Shown: positions 8,464 to 17,264, counted from the first letter of the stretch. The stretch is DNA of 64,000 nt from Bacillus sp. CH140a_4T (GCF_008923725.1 NZ_WBPF01000016.1:648189-712188), one strand, 5' to 3'. Notes: generated by a model from the sequence alone, not told the origin. Numbers and translations are program-made.

Positions 8464-8502
8464 AAAAAGTCGTCTTCCTAGAAAAATAAGGAAGACGACT
8501 TT
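8464..8502 (-). terminator. Terminator after the phosphate transporter gene
   Basis: AAAGTCGTCTTCCT / AGGAAGACGACTTT, a 14-bp stem with a 9-base loop. On the minus strand it is followed by a TTTTTT run. Confidence 0.85.
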
Positions 8503-8505
8503 TAA

Positions 8506-9504
8506 TTAAAAGATTAAGTGTAATAAAGAGTAAAATAATGCAGCTAACGAAGCTGAAATAGGAAGTGTAATAACCCATGTAATTAACATGCGTTTTGCAG
8601 TTCCCCATTTTACACCTTTCACACGATGTGAAGCACCAACCCCTAAAATAGAAGAAGAGATAACGTGCGTTGTACTAACTGGTAAGTGAATGAATGTTGC
8701 ACCGAAAATAACAAGTGATGATGATAAATCAGCAGCTACCCCATTTACAGGACGAATTTTCATAATTTGTCCACCGACAGTTTTAATAATTTTCCATCCG
8801 CCGACAGAAGTACCAAGACCCATTGCGATTGCACAAGATAATTGTACCCAGAACGGGATGTCGTCAGAAGTATGATAGTTATTGGCCATAAGAGCCATCG
8901 TAATGATTCCCATTGCTTTTTGTGCATCATTTGTACCATGTGTATAAGCTTGTAATGCTGCAGTGAAGATCTGGAATATACGGAAGTTTTTGTTCGTTTT
9001 CGTTAAGTTAAAGTTTTTAAAGACCACTTTAAAAATACTGTATACGATATAACCAATAACAAAAGCGATAATCGGTGAAATGATTAAAGCTTCAAGAATT
9101 TTTATGAACCCTTTAAGATTTAAAGAGCTAATACCAGCAGCAGCGATAGCTGCACCTGCGATTGAGCCAATAATTGCATGCGAAGAACTACTTGGAATAC
9201 CGTAGTACCAAGTAATTAAATTCCAAGCTATTGCCGCAAGTAAAGCAGCTAAAATTACAAGAGAACCATTTTGCAAGGCAAATGGATCAACGATATCTTT
9301 TGTAATCGTTTTTGCTACACCTGTAAATGTCATCGCACCTAAAAAGTTCATAATAGCTGCCATAATAATTGCATGTCTAGGCTTTAGAGCTTTCGTTGAA
9401 ACAGCCGTTGCAATAGCGTTTGCTGTATCGTGAAATCCATTGATAAAGTCAAAAGCTAAAGCGCAAATGACTACTAAAACGGTCAGTATCAAGAGTGTAT
9501 CCAT
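8506..9504 (-). CDS. pit: Low-affinity inorganic phosphate transporter (Pit family)
   Basis: 332 residues from ATG 9504, which AAGGAG precedes by 6 bases. The PiT signature GFHDTANAIATAVSTKALKP occurs near residue 25 and its repeat THGTNDAQKAMGII near 190. About ten membrane helices. The family imports metal-phosphate complexes driven by protons or sodium. The gene starts 11 bases after the DUF47 gene, the usual pairing of a Pit transporter with its PhoU-like partner. A possible PhoP-type repeat array lies upstream of the pair. Confidence 0.93.
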   Translation of the reverse strand: MDTLLILTVLVVICALAFDFINGFHDTANAIATAVSTKALKPRHAIIMAAIMNFLGAMTFTGVAKTITKDIVDPFALQNGSLVILAALLAAIAWNLITWYYGIPSSSSHAIIGSIAGAAIAAAGISSLNLKGFIKILEALIISPIIAFVIGYIVYSIFKVVFKNFNLTKTNKNFRIFQIFTAALQAYTHGTNDAQKAMGIITMALMANNYHTSDDIPFWVQLSCAIAMGLGTSVGGWKIIKTVGGQIMKIRPVNGVAADLSSSLVIFGATFIHLPVSTTHVISSSILGVGASHRVKGVKWGTAKRMLITWVITLPISASLAALFYSLLHLIF

Positions 9505-9515
9505 GATCAAACTCC

Positions 9516-10136
9516 TTACGCGTTCTTCATAATAATTGTTTCTAATACGTTTGCAACGCTTTGGCAGCTATCCGCTACTTCTTCAAGCTCTTCGTAAATC
9601 TCTTTGTATTGAATAATCTTAATCGGATCTTTCTCACGAGAGAATAAGTGCTTAATCGCATGACGGCGAATATCATCACATTGTGATTCATAATCCTTAA
9701 TCTTAATCGCGTTCGTACGAATGTCGACTAACTTCTTTTTAGACAGTAGTTCAACAGAATTTGCAATCTCAATCGCACATTGATTAATTGCTTCAACGAA
9801 TTTAATCATGTATTCATCAGCTTCTGTAATAGAATACATTTCGAATAGACCAGCACTATGATCTAATCCGTCTAATACATCATCCATACTCATTGCAAGT
9901 TGTAGGATGTCCTCACGTTCAATAGGAGTAATAAACGCTTTGTTTAGCTCCATAATGATTTCGTGAATAAATGAGTCACCTTTTGACTCATACTCTTTCA
10001 TGCGCATAGAAAACTCTTTTAAATCGCTAGCATTTTTAATTTTATACTCCACGAAAAACTGCGCGCCTTCTTTTAAATTTTCGGAAACATTCATTAACAT
10101 TTCAGAAAATTTATCTTTTTTTGATTTAAAGACCAT
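9516..10136 (-). CDS. DUF47 PhoU-like partner of the phosphate transporter
   Basis: 206 residues, all helical, typical of DUF47 (YkaA in B. subtilis). The conserved pattern ESKGDSFIHEIIMELNKAF...PIEREDILQLAMSMDDVLD near residues 50-90 is the family metal-binding region, repeated later as YESQCDDIRRHAIKHLF. It is the first gene of a two-gene operon with pit. Family members are thought to modulate Pit activity; the mechanism is not settled. RBS GGGGG ahead of ATG 10136. Confidence 0.9.
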   Translation of the reverse strand: MVFKSKKDKFSEMLMNVSENLKEGAQFFVEYKIKNASDLKEFSMRMKEYESKGDSFIHEIIMELNKAFITPIEREDILQLAMSMDDVLDGLDHSAGLFEMYSITEADEYMIKFVEAINQCAIEIANSVELLSKKKLVDIRTNAIKIKDYESQCDDIRRHAIKHLFSREKDPIKIIQYKEIYEELEEVADSCQSVANVLETIIMKNA

Positions 10137-10448
10137 TATTAGTTACCCCCACAAAAGTAATATATGTAAAATATATTGGCTAGTCAATTCTAACAAAAAA
10201 CTGTCGTTTTTTAAAACATTTTATCGAAAAGTTTACAAAAACTTAACATAACTCTCATTGTTGTATTAATAATATTAATAATCAATATTGAATATCTTAC
10301 TTGTAGAATGTCCTTTTCTTGCAAAAAGTATGAATGTGAAAGAAAAGCTTTACACTACAGGAAAGACTACGTTATTATAATAAATTTAAAAGGAGGTATA
10401 TTCTTCCTTTTGAAAAGAAGAGTGTAAACAAACGAAGGAAGTGAACGA
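10137..10448. promoter_or_regulatory. Divergent intergenic region with a PhoP-like repeat array
   Basis: 312 bases between DUF47-pit (leftward) and the penicillin-binding protein (rightward). Four six-base units at 10210 (TTTAAA), 10221 (TTATCG), 10232 (TTTACA) and 10243 (TTAACA) lie at an exact 11-base period, resembling the TT(A/T/C)A(C/T)A units bound by PhoP; only the last two are good matches. The right half is AT-rich and holds the strong AAAGGAGG-like segment near 10389 and the RBS of the next gene. Nothing else was seen. Confidence 0.4.
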
Positions 10449-12491
10449 ATGAAATTGAAGAACACTCACTTAAAAAACATGCGGGAGTGGTTCAACAAGA
10501 GGAAGAAACTTCGTAATTCATTAATTGTATTAGGAAGTTTACTTGCTACTCTATTTATTGCTATAAATATAATAATTTCTATTCAAGACATATCTGAATT
10601 AAAACAAGCTGTTCCGCAACCAACCTTAATTTATGATGCAAATAATGAAGTTGCGACTAAATTAGCTTCTTCTAAAACAGAAGGTGTTAAAAGGAAAGAT
10701 ATTCCTGATATTATGGTACAGGCAATTGTTGCAGTAGAAGATAAGGAATTTTTTAACCATCACGGTATTTACTATAGTGGAATTATAAGTGCAGTTTTTA
10801 AAAATATTACAGCAGGAGAAGTTGTAGCAGGGGGAAGTACAATTACACAACAACTTGCGAAAAATGTATTTCTGACACAAGATCGCACATACTCTCGAAA
10901 AATAAAGGAATATTTTTTAACAAAAAAAATAGAGCGTACGTATACGAAAGATGAAATTATTGAAATGTATATGAATCAAATTTATTTTGGTGAAGGTGCT
11001 TGGGGGATAAAAAGGGCAGCTAAATCTTATTTTGATAAAGATGTAAAAGATTTAACAGTTTCAGAAGCTGCAACGATTGCAGGCTTGATTAAAGCACCGT
11101 CTGCGTATTCGCCTTATAAAAACTTTAATAAGTCAATCGAACGACGTAATGTCGTATTAAGTTTAATGAAAGAGCAAGGATATATTTCTGACGAACAGTA
11201 TAATAAAGAAAAAGAGAGCGGCCTTGTATTAAAACGTGGTGTGGATGATAAATACAAGGGGAAATACTCTCAATATGTAGACTATATTGTTAGGGAAGCG
11301 ATGGACAAGTACGAATTAACACAAAATGAAATTTTAGCGGGTGGTTATCGTATTTATACAGAGCTTGATCCGAAAAAACAACAGGCTGTGGAAGACGTTG
11401 TGAATAATGAGAGTTATTTCAAAGATAATGGATCGGACCAGCTTATGCAAACGGGTGTAGTTCTTATGAATCCAAAAACAGGTGGTGTACCAGCTTTAGT
11501 TGGAGGTAGAGGTCCGTATCAGTTTTTACAGTTTAACCATGCAACCCAATTAAAAAGACAACCGGGCTCAACGTTAAAGCCTCTGGCTGTATATGTACCA
11601 GCGTTAGAGGAAGGGTATGAAGTATACGATATATTAAAAGATGAACCATTTAATATTAAAGAATATAAACCACAAAATAGTGATCATACTTTTCACGGTG
11701 ATGTGACAATGTATGAAGCCGTGGCAAAGTCGTACAATGTGTCAGCTGTTTGGCTATTGGAGCAAATCGGATTAGATAAAGGATTGAAATCTTTAGAGCG
11801 ATTTGGTATTCCATTAGTGCCAGAAGATCGTACGTATCCGATTGCTTTAGGCGGGATGCATGTGGGAACCTCTCCGTTTGTAATGGCTCAAGCGTATAGT
11901 ACATTTGCAAATGACGGTGTTCAAGTGGAAGCTCATGCGATTAGGGAGATACAAAATGCTGAAGGTGAAACAATTGGAAAGTGGTATAAGAAAGAGACAC
12001 GGGTGACGAGCGAGAAAATTGCTCAAAAGATGACATATTTATTAAAAGGTGTTGTTGAAAAGGGAACGGGCGAAAAGGCGAAAGTTTATAATGTTGATAC
12101 GGCAGGTAAGACAGGAACTACTCAAATTGTAAATGGACCGAGCACTGGTGCAAAGGATTCATGGTTTGTTGGATACACACCAGATTTAGTAGGTGCGATT
12201 TGGGTAGGATATGATAAAACAGATAGTGATCATTATGTTCCGGGGGGAAGTCAAATTACGACGACAATGTTCCGGGATATTATGAAAAAAGCGAATGTCA
12301 ATCCAGCTCAAAAAGCATTCCAGTTATCGCTCATATCTGAGGCTGATTATAAAAAACAATTGACTACAATAGAAGAGGAAAAACGAAGAAAAGAAGAAGA
12401 GAAGAGAAGGAAAGAGGAGGAACAACAGCGAAAACAAGAGCAACAGGAGTGGCTTGATAAAGTGAAAGAGTGGATTCCTTCATTTTGGTGA
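10449..12491 (+). CDS. Class A penicillin-binding protein (transglycosylase/transpeptidase)
   Basis: 680 residues. A basic N-terminus and one membrane anchor (about 23-45) precede the GT51 transglycosylase domain with catalytic Glu97 in EDKEFFNHHG and GGSTITQQLAKN (128-139). The transpeptidase domain has S374-T-L-K, SYN (about 430) and K554-T-G. The C-terminal 40 residues form a highly charged Glu/Lys/Arg coiled tail. It polymerises and crosslinks peptidoglycan at the outer membrane face. Length and layout fit the PbpF/PbpG (PBP2c/2d) group of Bacillus, which acts in spore germ cell wall synthesis; which paralogue cannot be decided here. Confidence 0.93.
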   Translation: MKLKNTHLKNMREWFNKRKKLRNSLIVLGSLLATLFIAINIIISIQDISELKQAVPQPTLIYDANNEVATKLASSKTEGVKRKDIPDIMVQAIVAVEDKEFFNHHGIYYSGIISAVFKNITAGEVVAGGSTITQQLAKNVFLTQDRTYSRKIKEYFLTKKIERTYTKDEIIEMYMNQIYFGEGAWGIKRAAKSYFDKDVKDLTVSEAATIAGLIKAPSAYSPYKNFNKSIERRNVVLSLMKEQGYISDEQYNKEKESGLVLKRGVDDKYKGKYSQYVDYIVREAMDKYELTQNEILAGGYRIYTELDPKKQQAVEDVVNNESYFKDNGSDQLMQTGVVLMNPKTGGVPALVGGRGPYQFLQFNHATQLKRQPGSTLKPLAVYVPALEEGYEVYDILKDEPFNIKEYKPQNSDHTFHGDVTMYEAVAKSYNVSAVWLLEQIGLDKGLKSLERFGIPLVPEDRTYPIALGGMHVGTSPFVMAQAYSTFANDGVQVEAHAIREIQNAEGETIGKWYKKETRVTSEKIAQKMTYLLKGVVEKGTGEKAKVYNVDTAGKTGTTQIVNGPSTGAKDSWFVGYTPDLVGAIWVGYDKTDSDHYVPGGSQITTTMFRDIMKKANVNPAQKAFQLSLISEADYKKQLTTIEEEKRRKEEEKRRKEEEQQRKQEQQEWLDKVKEWIPSFW

Positions 12492-12494
12492 AAG

Positions 12495-12526
12495 AAAGAG
12501 GCGAATAACAACATTCGCCTCTTTTT
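12495..12526 (+). terminator. Rho-independent terminator
   Basis: AAAGAGGCGAAT / ATTCGCCTCTTT, a perfect 12-bp stem with a 6-base loop, then T run. Confidence 0.85.
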
Positions 12527-12615
12527 CGTATGAAAAACAAAATGAAACTTTAATCGGTGGAGATTTTTGTCTATTCCTACTATTTATTAATCCATATCCA
12601 TTAAGGTACATAATA

Positions 12616-13044
12616 TTACTCGTTAAGTAAAATGTTCGTACTGCCAAAGGATTCGGAATCGTATGTGACGACTATTTTCCCTTTACTAATAGGTTCGTAA
12701 AGTAATTCTTCTTCGTAATTACCATTATTTTCATTGTGGATAGAAAGTGTGATTTCATCGATTTTTTTATTTGTATACTGGTCTTTAATCGTTTCAGCAA
12801 TTTGAAGTAACGCTTCGGAACTAGAAGCTTTCGTAATAAGCATTCCTTTTATAACTTTTTTTTCATTATTTGTGGTATTGGAATAAGGGATGTTACTTTG
12901 CTTTGTATACAAAAGTTTGTATGGAACAGTTTTTCTCTCTGCCTTTGATATTATGGAATATTTTAGAGTTAAAAAAAATCCTACACATAAAATGATGCAT
13001 ATCATAAGAGCAAACCAAGTGCGCATTAGTGACATAACTCTCAT
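12616..13044 (-). CDS. Membrane-anchored extracytoplasmic protein, unknown
   Basis: About 142 residues from ATG 13044, 6 bases after GAGGG. One N-terminal membrane segment (about 8-28) is followed by a soluble domain of about 110 residues with alternating strands and helices (MLITKASSSEALLQIAETIKDQY, KIDEITLSIHNE, GKIVVTYDSESF). No family is recognised with confidence; the pattern suggests a small alpha/beta domain outside the membrane. It stands alone. Confidence 0.6.
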   Translation of the reverse strand: MRVMSLMRTWFALMICIILCVGFFLTLKYSIISKAERKTVPYKLLYTKQSNIPYSNTTNNEKKVIKGMLITKASSSEALLQIAETIKDQYTNKKIDEITLSIHNENNGNYEEELLYEPISKGKIVVTYDSESFGSTNILLNE

Positions 13045-13133
13045 TATCATCCCTCTTTCATATCTTTGACTTCAATATTTATCATACAAAATGAGGATTA
13101 AGATAGAGTAAATTTGAGGTAAAGAAACGTAAA

Positions 13134-13169
13134 GAAGGAGCACTTATCCTCCCAAATAAGTGCTCCTTT
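13134..13169 (-). terminator. Terminator after the collagen-like pseudogene
   Basis: AAGGAGCACTTAT / ATAAGTGCTCCTT, a 13-bp stem between the pseudogene's end and the next minus-strand gene. Confidence 0.65.
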
Positions 13170-13239
13170 CTATATAAAGAGAGATTTAATGCACGGTTAA
13201 ACAATACATATTATTATAAATATACTTATTGAGTGAAAA

Positions 13240-14192
13240 TTAGTAAATTCGGAATACAGATAGTGTTGCAGTTGTATCGCCTGTGTTAGGAATAGAAATA
13301 GTGTTTGCTGTAGGTTGTACAGAAATCGTTGTACCAGCTTGTAAAGTGACAATTGTAGAGAAAGAAACAGCACTACCGATAACGTTAGTCGAGAAATTAC
13401 GAGTAGGTGGTTGGCCATTGAATGAAATACCGAATCCAAATGGTGAAGATCCTGGGAAAGTTGTAGACGCTGAGAACTAATATCGTATACGCCTGTTTCT
13501 AAAATTGTTAAAGTATCTGCAGTATCATTAAAATTAATATTATTTATTTCAAAAACTTGATTGAATTGGATGTTTGTTCCAGGTGATATGGTTTGTGGAT
13601 TTGAGTTTCCGATTGCCGCGATAGTTACAGGAATTGGAGTACCCGCTGGTCCAGTAGCGCCAGTTGTACCTTGAGGTACAAGTAGCCCCTTGAGCCCCAG
13701 CCGGTCCTTGAGGTCCAGTAGCACCCTGAGGCCCGGTAGCGCCAGTAGCGCCTGTTGCTCCTCCTCCAAGGCAACCTGATCCGTATTGAATTAGGATAGT
13801 TTGGATTTCTGTTATGAGTTTAACTAGTTTGTCGATTGTACAACAATCTACTTTGAATAACTTAGCAATATACAATAAATAATTAAGCAAGCTTTGTAGC
13901 TCAACGTACAATGCTCCGCATGAGAATGGCTTTGTCGTTAAAATAGTTAATAGATTAGCAATAATAGAATTTCCAATTTGTTTTTGTGCAGGAGATAAAT
14001 CTAAGAGATTGAGGAATTTTTGAAGGTTATTTAGGGCATCAATTAAGTTATCAATATTATATTGAGAAGGGTTTTGAAAGACAGCTTGAATAGCTTGACC
14101 AAGGGCTTGAAGAGGTCTAACAAACTCTGTAAGTTCGGACTTAGAGATGTTAATAAAACTACAAGCTCTTACTTCGCAACAATCATTACCAT
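13240..14192 (-). pseudogene. Frameshifted BclA-like collagen-repeat exosporium protein
   Basis: Three segments of one gene lie in two frames. A helical N-terminal domain of about 120 residues begins near 14190 (GNDCCEVRACSFINIS) but has no start codon in its own frame; an ATG at 14192 with AAAGGA upstream is one base out of frame. About a dozen Gly-X-Thr/Pro triplets follow, interrupted near 13690 by an apparent one-base insertion (ACTTGTA where ACTGGA fits). The C-terminal BclA-type trimerisation domain loses one T near 13475 (AGTTCTCAGCG where AGTTTCTCAGCG reads ISFSA), which restores the first frame to the end VFRIY at 13240. Intact relatives are collagen-like glycoproteins of the exosporium. 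Sequencing error remains possible. Confidence 0.8.
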
Positions 14193-14373
14193 AAAATACT
14201 TTTCCTTTCTTTCATAGAATCAATAGTCGTTACTATATATTAAAATGAAAATTATACTAAATTCGTGATGGACAAACTACTATTTCTAAAAAAATAAGAA
14301 TTTTGCCTATCAAGCAAAAATAATTAAGAAATAGTGAAAGATTTATAGATCGTAAAGAAGGATAGTTTAACAT

Positions 14374-14418
14374 AAAAAAAGCATGCTAATTGTTAGGAGT
14401 ATATAACAATTGGCATGC
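14374..14418 (-). terminator. Terminator after the PAS histidine kinase gene
   Basis: GCATGCTAATTGTT / AACAATTGGCATGC (13 of 14 paired plus one wobble), followed on the minus strand by seven T residues. Confidence 0.8.
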
Positions 14419-14436
14419 AGTTTGTGAAGGAGTACC

Positions 14437-15708
14437 TCATGTGTATTCATTTAATCTTTCAATAGTCGTTTTAGGTAAAATTGGAATTGAAATAGTGAAA
14501 GTTGTACCATCTTGATTACTAGTCATTTTTAATGTACCGTTATGATTTTGAATAATTTTCTTCGTTACTGACAAGCCCAGTCCTGTGCCCGAATCTTTTG
14601 TTGAGAAGAATGGATCAAAGATATATTCTTGAATGGCTGTGGGAATACCAATTCCATTATCAGTGAAAGTAATACGGACAAAATTATCCAGGCGATAACT
14701 AGTGATTTGGATAGAAAGTTTTTTTTCACTTTGAGCATCGACAGCGTTCTGAAATAAGTTTAAAAAAACTTGCACAAGTTCGTGACGATCGATATGGACT
14801 AATATATCATCTAATTCGGTAGAAAAATTATAATCAATTGAAATGTTGTGTAAAAAGACTTCACTAGCTAGTAACTGTTGAATATACTCTCGTAAAAATG
14901 TATTAATAGGAAACGGTTCTCTTGTAAATTCGCGTGTTTTTGAAATAGATAAAAATTTTGTAATAATACTATTTGCACGATCTAATTCAGGGATAAGTAA
15001 GTTTTTAAATAATTCTTTATTAGACGGAGAAACACTTTCTTGTAAAAATTGTAAATAACCCCGTACGGTTGTAAGAGGATTACGTACTTCATGTGCAATA
15101 CCAGCTGCGATTCGTCCCGCTAAAGAAAACTTCTCTGCATCACGTTCTGTGTTTAAATAATGAAAGACACTAATAACTCTAAAAATCTCTCCGTTATAAT
15201 CACGAATAATTCGGTTATTTATAATGCCGTAGTTTTTGTCTAAAACTTCTTCATTATATATTTCTGTTCCCGTTCTTAATGTTTCAAGAGCTTTAATTTT
15301 TTCTTCTGGCAAGTTTAGTAATTGTTGAATTGGTTTTCCAATTATATCATTTCGTATTACACCAAAATCATCTGCTGCAGCTTGATTACATAAAGTTATA
15401 TTTCCTTTATTATCAACAAAGGTTACATGATGTGAAAAAGCATCAAAAATATGAACAAAGTATGTTTCAAGTTGTTCAAATAAAAATAATGAATCGCAAG
15501 TAAGTTGAAAATCAGCCTCTTTATTTTCTTTTTGTATGTTTTGAATGGAATGAGTCGTTCTCGTTTTCTTTATGTGTAAACCAATATGTGGATTTTTGTA
15601 TGTGAAATGATGTGGCAATTGATTCACAAGTTCTTCATAAAAACGCACTTTATTTTCTAGTTCTTCTATTCGTTTTTCATGAGATACAATATCATCGTGT
15701 GGAAGCAT
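14437..15708 (-). CDS. Soluble PAS-domain histidine kinase, likely phosphorelay kinase
   Basis: About 423 residues from ATG 15708 (GAGGGG upstream). A short N-terminal coiled coil (EKRIEELENKVRFYEELV) precedes a PAS domain (about 85-200: FDAFSHHVTFVDNKGNITLCN), then the HisKA phosphoacceptor AAGIAHEVRNPLTTVRGYL, and the ATPase motifs N (NLFQNAVDA), G1 (FTDNGIGIP), F and G2 (GTGLGLSVTKKII). No membrane segment and no adjacent response regulator. This layout is that of KinA/KinB-like orphan kinases feeding Spo0F. From gene order it appears to match the B. anthracis sporulation kinase BA1478, which is recall rather than a search result. Confidence 0.85.
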   Translation of the reverse strand: MLPHDDIVSHEKRIEELENKVRFYEELVNQLPHHFTYKNPHIGLHIKKTRTTHSIQNIQKENKEADFQLTCDSLFLFEQLETYFVHIFDAFSHHVTFVDNKGNITLCNQAAADDFGVIRNDIIGKPIQQLLNLPEEKIKALETLRTGTEIYNEEVLDKNYGIINNRIIRDYNGEIFRVISVFHYLNTERDAEKFSLAGRIAAGIAHEVRNPLTTVRGYLQFLQESVSPSNKELFKNLLIPELDRANSIITKFLSISKTREFTREPFPINTFLREYIQQLLASEVFLHNISIDYNFSTELDDILVHIDRHELVQVFLNLFQNAVDAQSEKKLSIQITSYRLDNFVRITFTDNGIGIPTAIQEYIFDPFFSTKDSGTGLGLSVTKKIIQNHNGTLKMTSNQDGTTFTISIPILPKTTIERLNEYT

Positions 15709-15868
15709 AAATAAATAACCCCTCAATTTAAAAATTCTTCCATCTAGTATATCATATTTTTATACGGATACTCTGAAAGAAGGGACTACTTAATGAAATT
15801 GATTAGTCGAAGTGTTCAGGAAGTGAGTTGAATGAACAGAAGGTGAAGTGAAAAAGGGAGGGATATAT

Positions 15869-16714
15869 TTGCTTTTCATTGGAGTAACAGGATGGGGAGA
15901 TCATGATTCTTTATATATAGATCCCTATGAAAATAGAAATAAATTACGAACATATAGTGAGCATTTTCCTATTGTAGAAGTGGATAGTTCATTTTATGCG
16001 ATGCAACCTGCACGAAACTATACAAAATGGGCAATGGAGACACCGCAAGATTTTTCTTTTGTTGTAAAAGCATATCAAGGGATGACGGGACATATGAAAG
16101 GTGAAATTCCTTTTTCTACGTTTGACGAAATGTTTGATGTATATAAACAATCCATTCTTCCTTTAATAGAAGCTGGTAAATTAAAAACGATTTTATTTCA
16201 ATATCCACCATGGTTTGATTGTAAAAAGAAAAATGTAGATTTTCTTCGATATACGAAAGAAAAAATGGAAGGTTTGCCATGTGCTATAGAATTTCGGAAT
16301 CAAACATGGTTTTATCCGAAAATGAGAGATAAGACGCTACAGTTTTTGGAACAAGAGAAATGGATTCATACCATTTGTGATGAGCCACAGGCCGGGATAG
16401 GTTCGGTACCGCTCGTATTAGAAGTAACGAATACAGAGATGGTGTTAATACGTTTTCATGGTCGAAATGTTCATGGCTGGCTTGATAAAGGAGAAAATTG
16501 GAGAGCGGTTCGTTGTTTATATCGCTACAACAATAAAGAATTAGAAGAATGGGTAGAAAGATTAGAGCAATTAAAAAAGAAGACAAAGAACATATATGTA
16601 CTATTTAACAACAATTCGGGCGGAGATGCAGCCGATAATGCGAAACAGCTTATGAAAATGATGAACGTTACATATGGCGAGCCGAAGCCCGAGCAATTAA
16701 ATTTGTTTGAATGA
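15869..16714 (+). CDS. DUF72 (YecE/YunF-like) protein
   Basis: About 281 residues from TTG 15869, with GGGAGGG 6 bases upstream; an in-frame GTG at 15848 lacks good spacing. The family pattern is clear: FIGVTGWGDHDSLY at the start, FPIVEVDSSFYAMQP, FSFVVKAYQGMTGH, AIEFRNQTWF, a mid-chain RFHGRNVHGW and the terminal FNNNSGGDAADNAKQLMKMM. DUF72 proteins adopt a TIM barrel resembling xylose isomerase-type enzymes; their reaction is unknown. It is followed by a hairpin with poor T content on this strand. Confidence 0.88.
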   Translation: MLFIGVTGWGDHDSLYIDPYENRNKLRTYSEHFPIVEVDSSFYAMQPARNYTKWAMETPQDFSFVVKAYQGMTGHMKGEIPFSTFDEMFDVYKQSILPLIEAGKLKTILFQYPPWFDCKKKNVDFLRYTKEKMEGLPCAIEFRNQTWFYPKMRDKTLQFLEQEKWIHTICDEPQAGIGSVPLVLEVTNTEMVLIRFHGRNVHGWLDKGENWRAVRCLYRYNNKELEEWVERLEQLKKKTKNIYVLFNNNSGGDAADNAKQLMKMMNVTYGEPKPEQLNLFE

Positions 16715-16715
16715 T

Positions 16716-16829
16716 AATAAACAAGAAAGGCACTGTACAAACAGGGGGAATGTACAGTGCCTTTCTATATGAAAAAGAGGGGTAACAATGTTACTGAGCG
16801 TTTGGTTGATTCATCAATTGTTGGCTTCG
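16716..16829 (-). ncRNA. Candidate Fur-regulated small RNA, FsrA-like
   Basis: Predicted from sequence only. A strong minus-strand promoter (see 16836-16864) would start transcription near 16829. The transcript runs about 110 bases through a C-rich unpaired stretch, TTACCCCTCTTTTTC (complement of 16771-16785), to a perfect 16-bp hairpin (16724-16739 / 16751-16766) whose loop is TTCCCCCTGTT, followed by TTGTTTATT. The hairpin has a usable T-rich tail only on this strand, arguing against it simply being the terminator of the DUF72 gene. Fur control plus C-rich single-stranded segments are the hallmarks of FsrA of B. subtilis, which pairs with ribosome binding sites of iron-using genes. No convincing reading frame is present. 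Confidence 0.6.
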
Positions 16830-16835
16830 TAATAA

Positions 16836-16864
16836 ATGATAATGGTTATCATTATCATTGTCAA
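16836..16864 (-). promoter_or_regulatory. Sigma-A promoter overlapped by a Fur box
   Basis: On the minus strand, TTGACA (16859-16864), a 17-base spacer and TATCAT (16836-16841). The Fur box GATAATGGTTATCATTATC (plus strand, 16838-16856) differs from the 19-base consensus GATAATGATAATCATTATC at two positions and covers the spacer and most of the -10, so Fur would block polymerase. Confidence 0.8.
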
Positions 16865-16987
16865 TAGTTTTCGGAAAAATAAATAAAAAACTTTTTATGA
16901 GACATTAAAAGTAGGGAGATTCCTAAAAAAGTGTGGCTGACGTAAAGAAGTTTTTCGGGGTATCTAGAAAACTACTGATAAAGTACC

Positions 16988-17020
16988 AAAAAAAGAACAG
17001 CAATTAATGCTGTTCTTTTT
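16988..17020. terminator. Terminator of the ribbon-helix-helix gene
   Basis: AAAAAGAACAGCA / TGCTGTTCTTTTT, a perfect 13-bp stem with a 5-base loop, overlapping the end of the minus-strand gene; works on either strand. Confidence 0.8.
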
Positions 17021-17198
17021 CAGTGACGAATTGTTGTAAATCAAAAGGAGTTATCGCTTGGATAAATTCTTTTGAGATAAGTGTTTGAACTAGAGTACTC
17101 TCAGAAATGGAAGCACCTGTTTTCTTTTCATAAGCTTGTTTTAATAAATCAAGTTTTTCAGCCGTTTCTTTCGGTAATTCAATTGTTAATGTGTTCAT
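17004..17198 (-). CDS. Ribbon-helix-helix (CopG/Arc-like) protein, orphan
   Basis: 64 residues. MNTLTIELPKETAEKLDLLKQAY has the beta-strand then helix pattern of ribbon-helix-helix DNA-binding proteins, followed by SISESTLVQTLISKEF, the second helix. Such proteins are dimeric repressors or antitoxins. No toxin-like gene adjoins it: the upstream neighbour is a recombinase with its own terminator. RBS GGGGGAG. It could be a relic antitoxin or a stand-alone regulator. Confidence 0.65.
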   Translation of the reverse strand: MNTLTIELPKETAEKLDLLKQAYEKKTGASISESTLVQTLISKEFIQAITPFDLQQFVTEKEQH

Positions 17199-17264
17199 AA
17201 TTTCTCCCCCTTACTATTAGAGTACCACTACAATATAGGAGAGACAAGGAAAGAGAATGTGAAA

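Noticed and set aside
16769-16867. Open frame of 32 codons and a 14-codon frame at 16788 behind GAGGGG
   Set aside because: The purine-rich segment that looks like an RBS is the complement of the C-rich stretch of the candidate small RNA, and the frames end within or beside the Fur box; no protein character is apparent.
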